Notes: a model not told the origin generated them from the letters alone. Numbered from the stretch's first letter, positions 16,493 through 25,562 are shown. The stretch: 64,000 bases of DNA from Microbispora sp. H11081 (GCF_012999535.1 NZ_JABBWV010000001.1:186001-250000), one strand, 5' to 3'. Program-made: numbers and translations.

Positions 16493-16580
16493 TGGCAGGA
16501 TGCGGTAACCCCGCTGCAGCTTGCTGCCTGGCCAAGCCCTGGTTCCCCACCACCCCACGGCCGCACATTGATGGTGTGAC
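16493..16580 (+). promoter_or_regulatory. Shared promoter element, copy 2 (drives small gene and PPTase)
   Basis: The 35-base core at 16493-16527 starts TGGCAGGA, includes GCGGTAAC and ends GCAGCTTGCTGC. CCTGGTTCCC lies at 16538-16547 and GCACA at 16563-16567. Sequence between the boxes has diverged from copy 1 while spacing is kept within one base. It sits after the carboxylase terminator and points toward the genes at 16704 and 16992. Confidence 0.72.
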
Positions 16581-16703
16581 GACAGAAGGCAGCGGACGGA
16601 GACGGCCCCCGGGCGCCCGCCTCCCCGCAGGAGCCGTGTGCCGGCCAGGGACGCGGCGGCACGCGAGGTCGCCGGGCCGGCGGCCGGAGAGGGAGCCGAG
16701 GCC

Positions 16704-16967
16704 ATGCTGGTTCAGCTGACGGTGCGGCGGACGGACGGGCAGGCGGCGCCGGGCTCGCCGGTGGACGGGATCCGGGTGCTCGCGCTTCTTCCCGGGAGCT
16801 GGCACAAGCACCTCGAACACGTCGCGGGCGACATCGTCATCAGAGTCCGCGCCGAGGGGACGACGGCGGGCGGAGTCCGCGCCGAGGTGACGAGGATCCT
16901 CGCCACCCCCGAAGTGAGCCACCTGGAACTGGTCGCCTGCCGTTCCCTCGACGGCCCCCGGCAGTAG
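16704..16967 (+). CDS. Small protein of unknown function upstream of PPTase
   Basis: An 87-residue product if read from the ATG at 16704, which follows GAGAGGGAG. An in-frame GTG at 16638 would add 22 residues and also has an AGGAG nearby, but spaced very close. The protein alternates likely strands and helices (LVQLTVRR; WHKHLEHVA; DIVIRVRAEG; VRAEVTRILA; HLELVACRS), which could make a small ferredoxin-like alpha/beta fold. I do not recognise the family. It does not resemble the known small epsilon subunits of acyl-CoA carboxylases. It is the first gene after the shared promoter element copy 2 and is 24 bases from the PPTase gene, so the two are probably co-transcribed. Confidence 0.6.
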   Translation: MLVQLTVRRTDGQAAPGSPVDGIRVLALLPGSWHKHLEHVAGDIVIRVRAEGTTAGGVRAEVTRILATPEVSHLELVACRSLDGPRQ

Positions 16968-16991
16968 GACGCGAACAGAAGGAGACAACCG

Positions 16992-17753
16992 ATGATCGCC
17001 TCGGCTGTGACGGCGGGTGAGTGCCAGGTGTGGTGGGCGGACCCGCGGCAGGAAACGATCGAGACCCTGGTGGGTGACCTCAGTGCGAACGAACTGCGGC
17101 GTGCGGCGCGCTTCCGCCGTGAGCCGGACCGCCGGCGCTTCCTGACCGGGGCGTGGCTGCTGCGGGAGGCGGCCGGCGACCGGCTGGGAGTCCGCCCCGC
17201 GGACGTGGTGGTGGACCGGACGTGCCCCGACTGCGACAGGTACCACGGCAAGCCCCGCGTCGTGACGGAGGAGGAGAGCCTGCACGTCTCCATCTCCCAC
17301 TCCGGCGACAGGGTCGCGGTGGCGCTGACGGACGTGGGGCCGCTGGGCGTCGACGTGGAGGCGGTGCCCGAGACGCCGGTGGACGACCTGGCGCGCTGCG
17401 CGCTGACCGAGAGCGAGCGCCAGGCCCTCGCGGCGCTCCCCGAGCACGCGCGGTACGAGGGCTTCGCCCGGATCTGGGTGCGCAAGGAGGCGGCGCTCAA
17501 GGCCACCGGGCACGGACTGCGGATCTCGCCGGACCGGGTCGAGGTGACAGGTCCGGGGGAGAGCCCCGCGCTGCTCGGCTGGCCCGTCGACGTGCCGCCG
17601 GAAGCGGTGCGGATCCACCCGCTCGACCCCGGCCCGGGGTACGTCGCCGTCGTCGCGGTCGTCGGCGGCGACCACGGCATCACCATCCGCGAGGCGGACG
17701 CTGCGCTCCTGCGCGGGCGCGCCGGGATCGCGACGGCACGCCAGGCCGCGTGA
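16992..17753 (+). CDS. Sfp-type 4'-phosphopantetheinyl transferase
   Basis: This 253-residue enzyme transfers phosphopantetheine from CoA to carrier proteins. The metal-binding motif GVDVEAV lies near residue 119 and WVRKEAALKATGHGL near 162, so the catalytic Asp, Glu and Lys are all present. The upstream RRRFLTGAWLLRE and SISHSGDRV segments also fit Sfp-type enzymes. ATG at 16992 follows AAGGAG. It lies in the unit led by promoter copy 2. The enediyne synthase at the start of the window has a degenerate self-activating domain, so this enzyme is a good candidate to activate its ACP; that is inference. Confidence 0.92.
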   Translation: MIASAVTAGECQVWWADPRQETIETLVGDLSANELRRAARFRREPDRRRFLTGAWLLREAAGDRLGVRPADVVVDRTCPDCDRYHGKPRVVTEEESLHVSISHSGDRVAVALTDVGPLGVDVEAVPETPVDDLARCALTESERQALAALPEHARYEGFARIWVRKEAALKATGHGLRISPDRVEVTGPGESPALLGWPVDVPPEAVRIHPLDPGPGYVAVVAVVGGDHGITIREADAALLRGRAGIATARQAA

Positions 17754-17852
17754 CCGGCGTTGACGACTCCCGGTGTGAGGCGCTCAATGGCGGGTGAGGC
17801 CCGCCGCGCAGGGTAGCTCCGCACCTGGCCGACCAGAAGAAGGCTGATTCTC

Positions 17853-18578
17853 GTGAACAAGGGCTTCATCTTGATCCCCGGCCCCTGGATGGGCGCCTGG
17901 GCGTGGGGGCCGGTGGCCCGGCGCCTGCGTGGTCACGGTCACGCCACTCGCGCGATCACGCTCCCGGGCCTGGCCGACCCCGACGGGGACGTCGCCGGCG
18001 TCGGACTCGAGACGCACGTCGGCACCGTGCTGTCGCTGCTGGAGGAGGAGGACCTGCGCGACGTCGTCCTCGTCGCGCACAGCTACTCGGGCATCGTGGC
18101 CGGGCAGGTCGCCGACCGCGCGGCCGACCGGGTGGCGCACACGGTGTTCGTCGAGGCGTTCCTGCCGCACGACGGCAAGTCGATGCTGCACGCGTTCCCC
18201 GAGCGTCAGCACGCCGCCGAACTGCGGCTCATCGAGGACAACGGCGGCCGCTGGCCCGCCCCCGACGCCGCCGTCGTTGGCGAGGGGCAGGGCCTGACCC
18301 GGCGGCAGGCGCGGTGGCTGGCCGATCGGCTCGTCGGCCATCCGGGGCGCACCGTCGCGGAGCCCGCCGTCCTCACCCGCCCCCTGACGCAGCAGCGCGC
18401 CACGTACGTCGTCTGCTCGATGGAGCACTTCGACGGACGCGTCGCCGCGGACGTCGACGCCATGCGCGCCGCCCCGAACTGGCGCTTCCACACCCTCCCG
18501 ACCGGGCACTGGCCCATGATCTCGGCGCCGGGGCGGCTCGCCCATCTCCTGCACCGGATCGCCGCACGCGCCGAGTAG
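17853..18578 (+). CDS. Alpha/beta-hydrolase
   Basis: A 241-residue hydrolase of the esterase/hydroxynitrile-lyase-like group. FILIPGPWMGAWAWGPVARRL at residues 5-25 gives the oxyanion loop, VLVAHSYSGIVAG near 73 holds the nucleophile Ser (A-H-S-Y-S-G), and LPTGHWPM near 221 holds the catalytic His. GTG start at 17853 with AAGAAGG upstream. It lies 99 bases after the PPTase stop and may belong to the same transcript. The natural substrate is not evident. Confidence 0.85.
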   Translation: MNKGFILIPGPWMGAWAWGPVARRLRGHGHATRAITLPGLADPDGDVAGVGLETHVGTVLSLLEEEDLRDVVLVAHSYSGIVAGQVADRAADRVAHTVFVEAFLPHDGKSMLHAFPERQHAAELRLIEDNGGRWPAPDAAVVGEGQGLTRRQARWLADRLVGHPGRTVAEPAVLTRPLTQQRATYVVCSMEHFDGRVAADVDAMRAAPNWRFHTLPTGHWPMISAPGRLAHLLHRIAARAE

Positions 18579-18633
18579 GGCGTCCCGGCGCGCCGCCCCG
18601 GGAATCGCCCGCATCCGGGGTAACTTCGGCATC

Positions 18634-21198
18634 ATGGCCACCCGTACGTCCGGACAGGGGTCCGGCAAGCGCCCCTCGTCGCGCTCCGGATCCCGTGCGG
18701 CTTCCCCGAAGCGATCCCCGGCGGGTTCCCAGAGACGGCCCCCGGCGGGCTCCCGAGGCAGGGCGGCGCCCAGGCCCGCGCCCAGACGGCCGGTCGCCAC
18801 CGGCCAGGACCCGGTCAGCTGGTTCTTCATGGTGATCGGCAAGCTCGTCATCGGCATGTGGATGCTGGTGGCGAACAGCGTGGGCGCGGCCGCGCGGGCG
18901 CTGGGACAGGGCGCGCGCGACCTCGACCCCGTGCACCGCCGCGACGGGCAGGGCCTGTCGGTGCTCGCGGGCGCCATCGTGATCGCCACTTTGACCTGGC
19001 GGGACACCAAGACGGGGTTCGCCGCGATCGTCGACGCCGTGGTGCGCGGGACGGTGGGGGCGCTCGCCTGGGCGGTGCCCGTGCTGCTCGCGGTGCTCGC
19101 CTGGCGGCTGCTGCGCCACCCCGACCAGAACGCCGAGACCGGCAGGATGGGCATCGGCTGGACCGCGCTGCTGGCCGGGATCCTCGGGATCGTGCACGTC
19201 GCCCACGGCACGCCGTACCCCTCGGGGGGACCCAGCGACGGCATGGACAACGTGTCGGCGGCGGGCGGCATGGTCGGCTTCATCGTCTCGGCGCCGCCGT
19301 CGAGCATCCTGCCGGCGTTCATCACGATCCCGCTGCTGCTGATGCTGTCCGGCTTCGGCCTGCTGGTCATCACCGCGACGCCGGTGCACCGCATCCCCGA
19401 GCGCCTCGCCGAGATCCAGCACATGCTCTTCCATCGGCCGGAGGAGACCGGGGAGACCCGCAAGCCGTCGGCGCCGCGCAAGCGCGGGCGCAGGCAGCCG
19501 GGCGGCGGGCGAGAAGGGTCCGAGGGCGGCGACGGCGTCAAGCCGTACGACACGCCGGTGCTGTCGGACAAGGACCACTCGCCGGAGATCGTCCCCGGCC
19601 TGATGGACGAGGCTGCGGATCCGGCCGAGCCGACCGAGCCGGAGATGCGGATCCCCAGGCAGGGGCCGCAGCCCCCGCTGCCGACACCCGCGCCGCGCAA
19701 GGTCGAGCAGCTCGTCCTGTCCAGCCAGGAGGGGCCCTACACGCTGCCTGACCTCGCGCTGCTGCGGCCGGGCAGCGCGCCCAAGCAGGAGACCAAGGCC
19801 AACCGGACGGTCCTGAACGCGCTGACCAGCGTGCTCGAGCAGTTCTCCATCGACGCGCAGGTCGTCGGGTTCACCCGGGGGCCGACGGTGACCCGGTACG
19901 AGATCGAGCTGGGCCCGGCCGTCAAGGTCGAGAAGGTCACCGCGCTCACCAAGAACATCGCCTACGCCGTCAAGTCCGCGGACGTGCGGATCCTGTCCCC
20001 GATCCCCGGCAAGTCGGCGATCGGCGTGGAGATCCCCAACGTCGACAAGGACCTCGTGTCGCTGGGCGACGTGCTGCGCTCGCAGGTGGCCCAGGCCGAC
20101 CACCACCCGATGATCGTCGGGCTCGGCAAGGACGTCGAGGGCCGCACGATAGTGGCCAACCTGGCCAAGATGCCGCACATCCTCATCGCGGGCGCCACCG
20201 GCGCGGGCAAGTCGACGTGCATCAACGGGCTGATCTCCTCGATCCTGCTGCGGGCCACGCCCGACGAGGTCCGGATGGTGCTGGTCGACCCCAAGCGGGT
20301 GGAGCTCAGCGTGTACGAGGGGATCCCCCACCTCATCACGCCGATCATCACGAACCCGAAGAAGGCCGCCGAGGCCCTCGAATGGGTGGTGGGCGAGATG
20401 GACCGGCGCTACGACGACCTCGCGGCCAGCGGCTTCCGGCACGTGGACGACTTCAACAAGGCCGTAAGGGCGGGCAAGCTGGTGCCGCCGCCGGGCAGCG
20501 AGCGGGTCTACCAGCCGTACCCGTACCTGCTGGTGATCGTGGACGAGCTGGCCGACCTGATGATGGTCGCGCCGCGCGACGTGGAGGACTCGATCGTCCG
20601 CATCACGCAGCTCGCCAGGGCCGCCGGCATCCACCTGGTCATCGCCACCCAGCGGCCGTCCGTGGACGTCGTCACCGGTCTGATCAAGGCGAACGTGCCG
20701 TCGCGGCTGGCGTTCGCGACCTCCTCGCTCGCCGACTCGCGGGTCATCCTCGACCAGCCGGGCGCGGAGAAGCTGGTCGGGCAGGGCGACGCGCTGTTCC
20801 TGCCGATGGGCGCGAGCAAGCCGATGCGGCTGCAGAACGCGTTCGTCTCCGAGAAGGAGATCGGGGAGGTCGTCGCCCACTGCAAGGCCCAGATGCAGGC
20901 CGAGTACCGGGAGGACGTCGCCGCGCCCGCCGCCGCCAAGCGGGAGGTCGACGAGGAGATCGGCGACGACCTCGACCTGCTCGTCCAGGCGGCCGAGCTG
21001 ATCGTGTCGACGCAGTTCGGGTCCACGTCCATGCTGCAGCGCAAGCTGCGCGTCGGCTTCGCCAAGGCCGGTCGGCTGATGGACCTGCTGGAGAGCCGCA
21101 ACGTGGTCGGCCCGAGCGAGGGGTCCAAGGCCAGGGAGGTGCTGGTCAAGCCCGACGAGCTGCCCGGCCTGCTCGCCGATCTGCGCGGGGGGGCGTAG
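18634..21198 (+). CDS. ftsK: DNA translocase FtsK/SpoIIIE
   Basis: An 854-residue septal DNA pump. After a basic, Ser/Pro-rich N-terminus (residues 1-65) come about four membrane segments (roughly 67-260), a charged linker, and the motor: Walker A GATGAGKST near residue 519, Walker B-type LLVIVDELADLM near 631 and the QRPS arm (ATQRPSVDVVTGLIKANVPSR). The last 65 residues (DDLDLLVQAAELIV...LMDLLESRNVVGPSEGSKAREVL) form the gamma winged helix that reads chromosome-orienting sequences. Length and order are normal for actinomycetes. A strong terminator follows 7 bases after the stop. Confidence 0.97.
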   Translation: MATRTSGQGSGKRPSSRSGSRAASPKRSPAGSQRRPPAGSRGRAAPRPAPRRPVATGQDPVSWFFMVIGKLVIGMWMLVANSVGAAARALGQGARDLDPVHRRDGQGLSVLAGAIVIATLTWRDTKTGFAAIVDAVVRGTVGALAWAVPVLLAVLAWRLLRHPDQNAETGRMGIGWTALLAGILGIVHVAHGTPYPSGGPSDGMDNVSAAGGMVGFIVSAPPSSILPAFITIPLLLMLSGFGLLVITATPVHRIPERLAEIQHMLFHRPEETGETRKPSAPRKRGRRQPGGGREGSEGGDGVKPYDTPVLSDKDHSPEIVPGLMDEAADPAEPTEPEMRIPRQGPQPPLPTPAPRKVEQLVLSSQEGPYTLPDLALLRPGSAPKQETKANRTVLNALTSVLEQFSIDAQVVGFTRGPTVTRYEIELGPAVKVEKVTALTKNIAYAVKSADVRILSPIPGKSAIGVEIPNVDKDLVSLGDVLRSQVAQADHHPMIVGLGKDVEGRTIVANLAKMPHILIAGATGAGKSTCINGLISSILLRATPDEVRMVLVDPKRVELSVYEGIPHLITPIITNPKKAAEALEWVVGEMDRRYDDLAASGFRHVDDFNKAVRAGKLVPPPGSERVYQPYPYLLVIVDELADLMMVAPRDVEDSIVRITQLARAAGIHLVIATQRPSVDVVTGLIKANVPSRLAFATSSLADSRVILDQPGAEKLVGQGDALFLPMGASKPMRLQNAFVSEKEIGEVVAHCKAQMQAEYREDVAAPAAAKREVDEEIGDDLDLLVQAAELIVSTQFGSTSMLQRKLRVGFAKAGRLMDLLESRNVVGPSEGSKAREVLVKPDELPGLLADLRGGA

Positions 21199-21205
21199 GG
21201 CCGCC

Positions 21206-21243
21206 GCCCGCCCCTCAGGCCCGGCCCGCCCTGAGGGGCGGGC
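21206..21243 (+). terminator. Terminator of ftsK
   Basis: Perfect 14-base stem GCCCGCCCCTCAGG / CCTGAGGGGCGGGC with a 10-base loop, directly after the ftsK stop. Confidence 0.85.
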
Positions 21244-21507
21244 CCGCGCGCCATGCCCTCGTACCGCCGCCGCATGACCGGCCCGGCGGCGAAGACGTGG
21301 CCGGGCCCCACCCCCGCCGAGGAGCGGATCTCCAGCCTGGAGATCGTCGTGTCCCGCCCCGTCCCCTAAACCAGTCTGGAAGTGACAGGGTAGTTGCTCG
21401 ATGTCCCCCTCTGGGTACCCTCCGTAGTTAGTTACTGATTGAATGCGACTAACTACGCATCGCGGGGTGAGCTGGACGACGGTGCGCTGGAGACAGGGGG
21501 CGGAACG
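21244..21507. other. Intergenic region between ftsK and RodZ-like gene
   Basis: Apart from the ftsK hairpin this 264-base stretch holds a 38-codon plus frame (21253-21369) without a ribosome site, judged doubtful, and an AT-richer promoter region from about 21360 to 21450 containing a 10-base inverted repeat listed separately. Confidence 0.5.
21423..21457. promoter_or_regulatory. Inverted repeat CGTAGTTAGT / ACTAACTACG
   Basis: A perfect 10-base inverted repeat with a 15-base centre, 50 bases upstream of the RodZ-like start. Its low GC relative to the region and absence of a T-run suggest an operator rather than a terminator. Confidence 0.65.
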
Positions 21508-22245
21508 ATGAGCGTTGGTGCTGTTTTGGCCGAGGCCCGTGAGCGCGCCGGGCTGACCGTGCGTCAGCTCGGCGAACGCACGCGGATCCGCGAGACCGTC
21601 ATCGAACGCTTCGAGCAGGACGACTTCTCGGTGGGCGACTTCTACGTACGCGGACACCTGCAGGCGATCGCCTCCGCTCTCGGCCTGGACCCGGACGAGG
21701 TGCTGCGGCAGTACGCGCAGGAGAACGCCGACATCGCGTCGCCGGTCAGGGCGTCGGCCGTGTTCAGGGGCGACGTGGGCGAGCGGGCCCGCATAGCGCC
21801 CGGCTGGACGAAGGCCGCCGCGGTCGCCCTGGCCATCGTCGTGGTCGTCGTCGTCGCGCGGATGCTCGGAGGCGCCGGCGAGAAGGCGGGCCCGACGGCC
21901 GCCCAGGTTCCGGTGACGGCGCCGCACCTGCACGCGCGGCAGGACAAGGCCCACGACAAGAAGACCTTCGAGGAGGCCCTCACGCCCGGCCGCGTGGTCG
22001 TGAAGGTCACCACGCGCAAGCCCGCCTACATCGACGTGAAGGACGCCAAGGGCAAGGAGATCTTCCAGGGGACCCTGCCCGAGGGGAAGACCACGACCTA
22101 CTCGGCCAAGGACAAGGTGCGGATGGTCATCGGCGACGCCGGAGCGGTCCGCGTGGAGGTCAACGGAAAGGACGTCGGCACCCTCGGCAGGGACGGCCAG
22201 ATGGTCCGCCGCACCTTCGCGGCGGGCGGCCCGAGTCCCCGTTAA
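21508..22245 (+). CDS. RodZ-like HTH membrane protein with DUF4115 domain
   Basis: The 245-residue protein has an N-terminal Cro/RodZ-type HTH (VGAVLAEARERAGLTVRQLGERTRIRETVIERFEQDDF, residues 3-41, read in short pieces), one membrane helix (AAAVALAIVVVVVVARML, near 107-124) and an extracellular C-terminal beta domain (VVVKVTTRKPAYIDVKDA...GREGQ-like end) of the DUF4115 type. I chose ATG 21508 because GGGGGCGGA precedes it. An in-frame upstream ATG at 21439 lies inside the inverted repeat and has no ribosome site. The family links the cytoskeleton or division apparatus with the envelope; position beside ftsK fits. Confidence 0.87.
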   Translation: MSVGAVLAEARERAGLTVRQLGERTRIRETVIERFEQDDFSVGDFYVRGHLQAIASALGLDPDEVLRQYAQENADIASPVRASAVFRGDVGERARIAPGWTKAAAVALAIVVVVVVARMLGGAGEKAGPTAAQVPVTAPHLHARQDKAHDKKTFEEALTPGRVVVKVTTRKPAYIDVKDAKGKEIFQGTLPEGKTTTYSAKDKVRMVIGDAGAVRVEVNGKDVGTLGRDGQMVRRTFAAGGPSPR

Positions 22246-22275
22246 TCGCCGACTGCCGATACCGTAGTTCGCATC

Positions 22276-23688
22276 ATGTCTTCTCGCCGAACCGTATCGC
22301 TGATCACGCTGGGCTGCGCCCGCAACGAGGTCGACTCCGAGGAGCTGGCCGCTCGCCTGGAGGCCGCCGGCTGGCACACCGGCGACGACGATCCCGACGT
22401 CGTCGTCGTCAACACGTGCGGCTTCATCGATTCGGCGAAGAAGGACTCGATCGACACCCTGCTCGCCGCGGCCGACTCGGGCGCGAAGGTGGTGGCGGCG
22501 GGCTGCATGGCCGAGCGGTACGGCGCGCAGCTCGCCGACGCCCTGCCCGAGGCGTCGGTGATCTCCTTCGACGACTACGCCGACATCGGGGAGCGTCTCG
22601 ACGACGTGCTCGCGGGCAGGCCGCTCGTCCCGCACTCGCCCAGGGACCGCCGCACGCTCCTGCCGATCTCTCCGGTCGAGCGCTCGGCCGCCCAGGCGCA
22701 CATCCCCGGGCACGGCCAGGACGACGCGCTCCCCGCGGGGGTCGTCCCCGCCAGCGGCCCGCGCACCCTGCGCAAGCGGCTCACCGGCGGCCCGGTCGCC
22801 TCCCTCAAGCTCGCGTCCGGCTGCGACCGGCGCTGCACCTTCTGCGCGATCCCGGCCTTCCGCGGCTCGTACGTCTCCCGCCGGCCGGAGGACCTGCTCG
22901 CCGAGGCCGCCTGGCTGGCCACCCAGGGCGTCAAGGAGCTCGTGCTCGTCAGCGAGAACTCCACGTCGTACGGCAAGGACCTGGGCGACCTGCGCGCACT
23001 GGAGAAGCTGCTGCCCCCGCTGGCCGCGACCGAGGGCATCGAGCGGGTCCGCGTCAGCTACCTGCAGCCCGCCGAACTGCGGCCCGGCCTGCTCGACGTG
23101 ATCGCCTCGACCGAGGGCGTCGCGCCCTACTTCGACCTGTCCTTCCAGCACGCGAGCGGGACCGTGCTGCGGCGGATGCGGCGCTTCGGCGACCCCGAGA
23201 GGTTCCTCGGCCTGCTCGCGCAGATCCGCGAACGCGCCCCGGAGGCGGGCGTCAGGTCCAACTTCATCGTCGGGTTCCCCGGGGAGACGCAGGAGGAGTT
23301 CGACGAGCTCGTTGGCTTCATCGAGGAGGCCAGGCTCGACGTCGTCGGCGTGTTCGGCTACTCAGACGAGGACGGCACCGAGGCGTACGGCTTCGGCGGC
23401 AAGCTCGACCAGGACGTGATCGACGAGCGGGTCGCGACGCTGACCGAGCTCGCGGAGGAGCTGACCGCCCAGCGGGCCGAGGAGCGCATCGGCACCGAGC
23501 TCGAGGTCCTGATCGAGGAGGACCTCGGCGACGGCGGCTACGAGGGCCGGGCGGCCCACCAGGGGCCGGAGGTGGACGGCGCGGTCACGGTCCAGGGCAT
23601 CGGCCTGGTCCCCGGCCAGATCGTCCAGGCGGTCGCCGTCGACTCCGAGGGGGTCGACCTCATCGCCCGGATCAAGGCAGGCACATGA
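22276..23688 (+). CDS. rimO: Ribosomal protein S12 methylthiotransferase RimO
   Basis: A 470-residue radical-SAM enzyme that adds a methylthio group to Asp of ribosomal protein S12. The N-terminal MTTase domain shows the three auxiliary-cluster Cys ([32 protein letters not shown]). The radical-SAM cluster motif [11 protein letters not shown] lies near residue 183, and a C-terminal TRAM domain ends the protein. The GCAR..VDSE signature separates it from MiaB. Its stop overlaps the pgsA start by ATGA. Confidence 0.96.
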   Translation: MSSRRTVSLITLGCARNEVDSEELAARLEAAGWHTGDDDPDVVVVNTCGFIDSAKKDSIDTLLAAADSGAKVVAAGCMAERYGAQLADALPEASVISFDDYADIGERLDDVLAGRPLVPHSPRDRRTLLPISPVERSAAQAHIPGHGQDDALPAGVVPASGPRTLRKRLTGGPVASLKLASGCDRRCTFCAIPAFRGSYVSRRPEDLLAEAAWLATQGVKELVLVSENSTSYGKDLGDLRALEKLLPPLAATEGIERVRVSYLQPAELRPGLLDVIASTEGVAPYFDLSFQHASGTVLRRMRRFGDPERFLGLLAQIRERAPEAGVRSNFIVGFPGETQEEFDELVGFIEEARLDVVGVFGYSDEDGTEAYGFGGKLDQDVIDERVATLTELAEELTAQRAEERIGTELEVLIEEDLGDGGYEGRAAHQGPEVDGAVTVQGIGLVPGQIVQAVAVDSEGVDLIARIKAGT

Positions 23689-24458
23689 CGGAGCGCGGTG
23701 AGCCGCCGGTGGACGTGGCGGGCCCGGGAGAGGTGGCGGGCGAGCCGATGACGCCGCCGGTCGTCGCCATGCCCGCCATGCCCGCTGTCGCCGCCGGGCC
23801 GGCCGTGCCCGCCGCTCCGGCCATGCCCACGCCGGCCATGCCCACTCCTGCGGTGCCCGCCGCCCCGGAGCCGCCGGCCGCGGGGGCCGCGGCGGAGGGC
23901 CAGGCGCGCCGTGTCAGCACCTGGAACATCGCGAACGTCCTGACGATCGCCAGGCTGGCGATCGTGCCCGTCTTCATCGTCTTCATGTTCGCCGAGGGGC
24001 AGGCCTGGCGTCTGGCGGCCCTCGGCGTGTTCCTGCTCGCCTCCCTGACCGACCAGCTAGACGGCTGGCTCGCCAGGAAGTACGCGCTGATCACGGATTT
24101 CGGGAAGATCGCCGACCCGATCGCGGACAAGGCGCTGATCGGCGCCGCGCTGGTCAGCCTGTCGTGGCTCGGCGAGGTCCCGTGGTGGGTCACACTCGTG
24201 ATCATCGCCCGCGAGGCCGGGGTGACGCTGCTGCGCTTCCTCGTGATCAGGCACGGGGTCATCCCCGCCAGCTACGGCGGCAAGGTGAAGACCGTGCTGC
24301 AGATCGTGGCCATCGCCCTCTACATCGTGCCGGTGATGCCCGACCTGGTCAGGTGGGCGGCGATGGGCCTCGCCCTGCTGGTCACGGTGGGGACGGGAGC
24401 CGACTACGTGGTGCGGGCGGTGCGGCTGCGGCAGTTGGCCAGGAGCGCGAGAACCTGA
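23685..24458 (+). CDS. pgsA: CDP-diacylglycerol-glycerol-3-phosphate 3-phosphatidyltransferase
   Basis: The 257-residue membrane enzyme makes phosphatidylglycerol phosphate from CDP-diacylglycerol. The CDP-alcohol transferase motif D-x2-DG-x2-AR-x8-G-x3-D-x3-D is readable in [19 protein letters not shown] then KIADPIADK (near residues 121-148). About five membrane segments follow. An unusual 75-residue N-terminal extension is rich in Ala, Pro and Met, with loose repeats such as PAMPT and PAMPA. The ATG overlaps the rimO stop, and the gene is overlapped in turn by cinA (TGATG), so the three are translationally coupled. Confidence 0.94.
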   Translation: MTERGEPPVDVAGPGEVAGEPMTPPVVAMPAMPAVAAGPAVPAAPAMPTPAMPTPAVPAAPEPPAAGAAAEGQARRVSTWNIANVLTIARLAIVPVFIVFMFAEGQAWRLAALGVFLLASLTDQLDGWLARKYALITDFGKIADPIADKALIGAALVSLSWLGEVPWWVTLVIIAREAGVTLLRFLVIRHGVIPASYGGKVKTVLQIVAIALYIVPVMPDLVRWAAMGLALLVTVGTGADYVVRAVRLRQLARSART

Positions 24459-24952
24459 TGATGGGCCTGGCAGGCGAGGTGCTGTCCCTGCTGGTCAGGC
24501 AGGGCGCGACGGCAGCCGTGGCGGAGTCGCTTACGGGCGGCCTCATCGGCGCCGCGATGACCGGCCCGATGGGGGCCTCGGCCGCGTTCCGCGGCGGGGT
24601 CATCGCGTACGCCACCGAGTTGAAGGCGAGCCTTCTCGGCGTCCCTCCCGACCTCCTCGACGCGGAGGGGGCGGTGCATCCCGGCGTGGCCGCGGCCATG
24701 GCGGCCGGAGTGCGGAAACTCACAGAGGCCGACTACGGCCTCGCGGTGACGGGGGTCGCCGGCCCCGACCCGCAGGACGGCAAGCCGGTCGGCACGGTCC
24801 ACATCGCGCTGGCGGGGCCTGGTGAGCGCGTCTGGCACCGTGACCTGCGCCTGACCGGAGACAGGGACTCCATCAGAAACACCACGTGCCTGGAAGCGTT
24901 GAAGCTGCTGGAAGGTGTGCTGAAGGCAAATTCGGGGGAACATTCCGGGTGA
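24458..24952 (+). CDS. cinA: CinA C-terminal-domain protein (NMN deamidase-like)
   Basis: This 164-residue protein is the stand-alone CinA C-terminal domain, named in other bacteria as PncC, nicotinamide-nucleotide amidohydrolase. The hallmark [18 protein letters not shown] lies at residues 18-35, followed by [19 protein letters not shown] and [23 protein letters not shown]. The start could be ATG 24458 or 24461. It overlaps the pgsA stop. The rimO-pgsA-cinA-clgR order is common in actinomycetes. Confidence 0.93.
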   Translation: MMGLAGEVLSLLVRQGATAAVAESLTGGLIGAAMTGPMGASAAFRGGVIAYATELKASLLGVPPDLLDAEGAVHPGVAAAMAAGVRKLTEADYGLAVTGVAGPDPQDGKPVGTVHIALAGPGERVWHRDLRLTGDRDSIRNTTCLEALKLLEGVLKANSGEHSG

Positions 24953-24971
24953 TCACCGCGTTACGTCCCCA

Positions 24972-24985
24972 GCGAACATGCTCGC
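24972..24985. promoter_or_regulatory. Imperfect palindrome GCGAACATGCTCGC upstream of clgR
   Basis: One mismatched pair only. It lies in the 253-base gap between cinA and clgR and could be an autoregulatory ClgR site, since ClgR boxes contain CGC and GCG half-sites. The match to a published consensus was not tested. Confidence 0.35.
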
Positions 24986-25205
24986 ATCGGTCTGCCGCGG
25001 TGTCGCCCTCTACAGGTACGGTGGAGCTGTGAGTGAGGTCCGTGAGCCATCGGCGAGGAGCAAGACAGGCACGCGCCCGGCGAAGGGGCCGAGCGAACCC
25101 ATGATGACGGCGAGGCGTATGTACGAAGGGCAGATGAAGAAGGGGCGGCATGAGCCCACCGTGCGAGGCGTCGTGAAGGCGCCCCCCCTGGGGAGGGAGC
25201 GACAG

Positions 25206-25562
25206 ATGATCCTGCTGCGTCAGCTGCTCGGTGACGTACTGCGGCGGCTGAGGGTGCGGCAGAATCGCACCCTCCGTGAGGTCTCCACGGTGGCGCGTGT
25301 CTCACTCGGCTATCTGTCCGAGGTCGAGCGCGGCCAGAAGGAGGCCTCCTCCGAGCTGCTCGCCTCGATTTGCGGCGCACTCGGTGTGCCGCTGTCCCAG
25401 GTGTTGCGCGAGGTGTCCGACCAGTTCGCGCTGGCCGAGCTGCAGGCCGCCCCCGTGCTCGCGGATGTGCCTGAGCACGAGCGCCTGCCCATCCCCGAGA
25501 CCGTGCCCGCGGGGCCGGAGTTCGAGGGTTTCCCGGAAGTCAAGGACATGGTCGCCGCCTAG
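25206..25562 (+). CDS. clgR: ClgR transcriptional activator
   Basis: A 118-residue XRE-type activator of clp protease genes. It begins [19 protein letters not shown] and contains the [35 protein letters not shown] (residues 21-52, in pieces). Both match Streptomyces ClgR. The C-terminus is DMVAA: ClgR proteins end in AA residues that make them ClpP substrates, so turnover by the proteases it induces is likely. ATG 25206 has GGGAGGGA upstream; GTG at 25029 would give a 178-residue form and sits behind a TACGGT-like box. Confidence 0.92.
   Translation: MILLRQLLGDVLRRLRVRQNRTLREVSTVARVSLGYLSEVERGQKEASSELLASICGALGVPLSQVLREVSDQFALAELQAAPVLADVPEHERLPIPETVPAGPEFEGFPEVKDMVAA

Noticed and set aside
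14344-16662. 772-codon minus frame ending in the GNTWG peptide
   Set aside because: It passes antisense through the carboxylase gene. Only the last 72 codons, with their own ATG and ribosome site, look real.
21253-21369. 38-codon frame starting MPSYRRRMTGPAAK downstream of ftsK
   Set aside because: No ribosome site and close to the ftsK terminator; not enough to call a gene.
18373-23151. Minus-strand open frame of 1592 codons across ftsK and rimO
   Set aside because: It is antisense to clear genes, is Arg/Gly/His-rich without domains, and results from high GC third positions.
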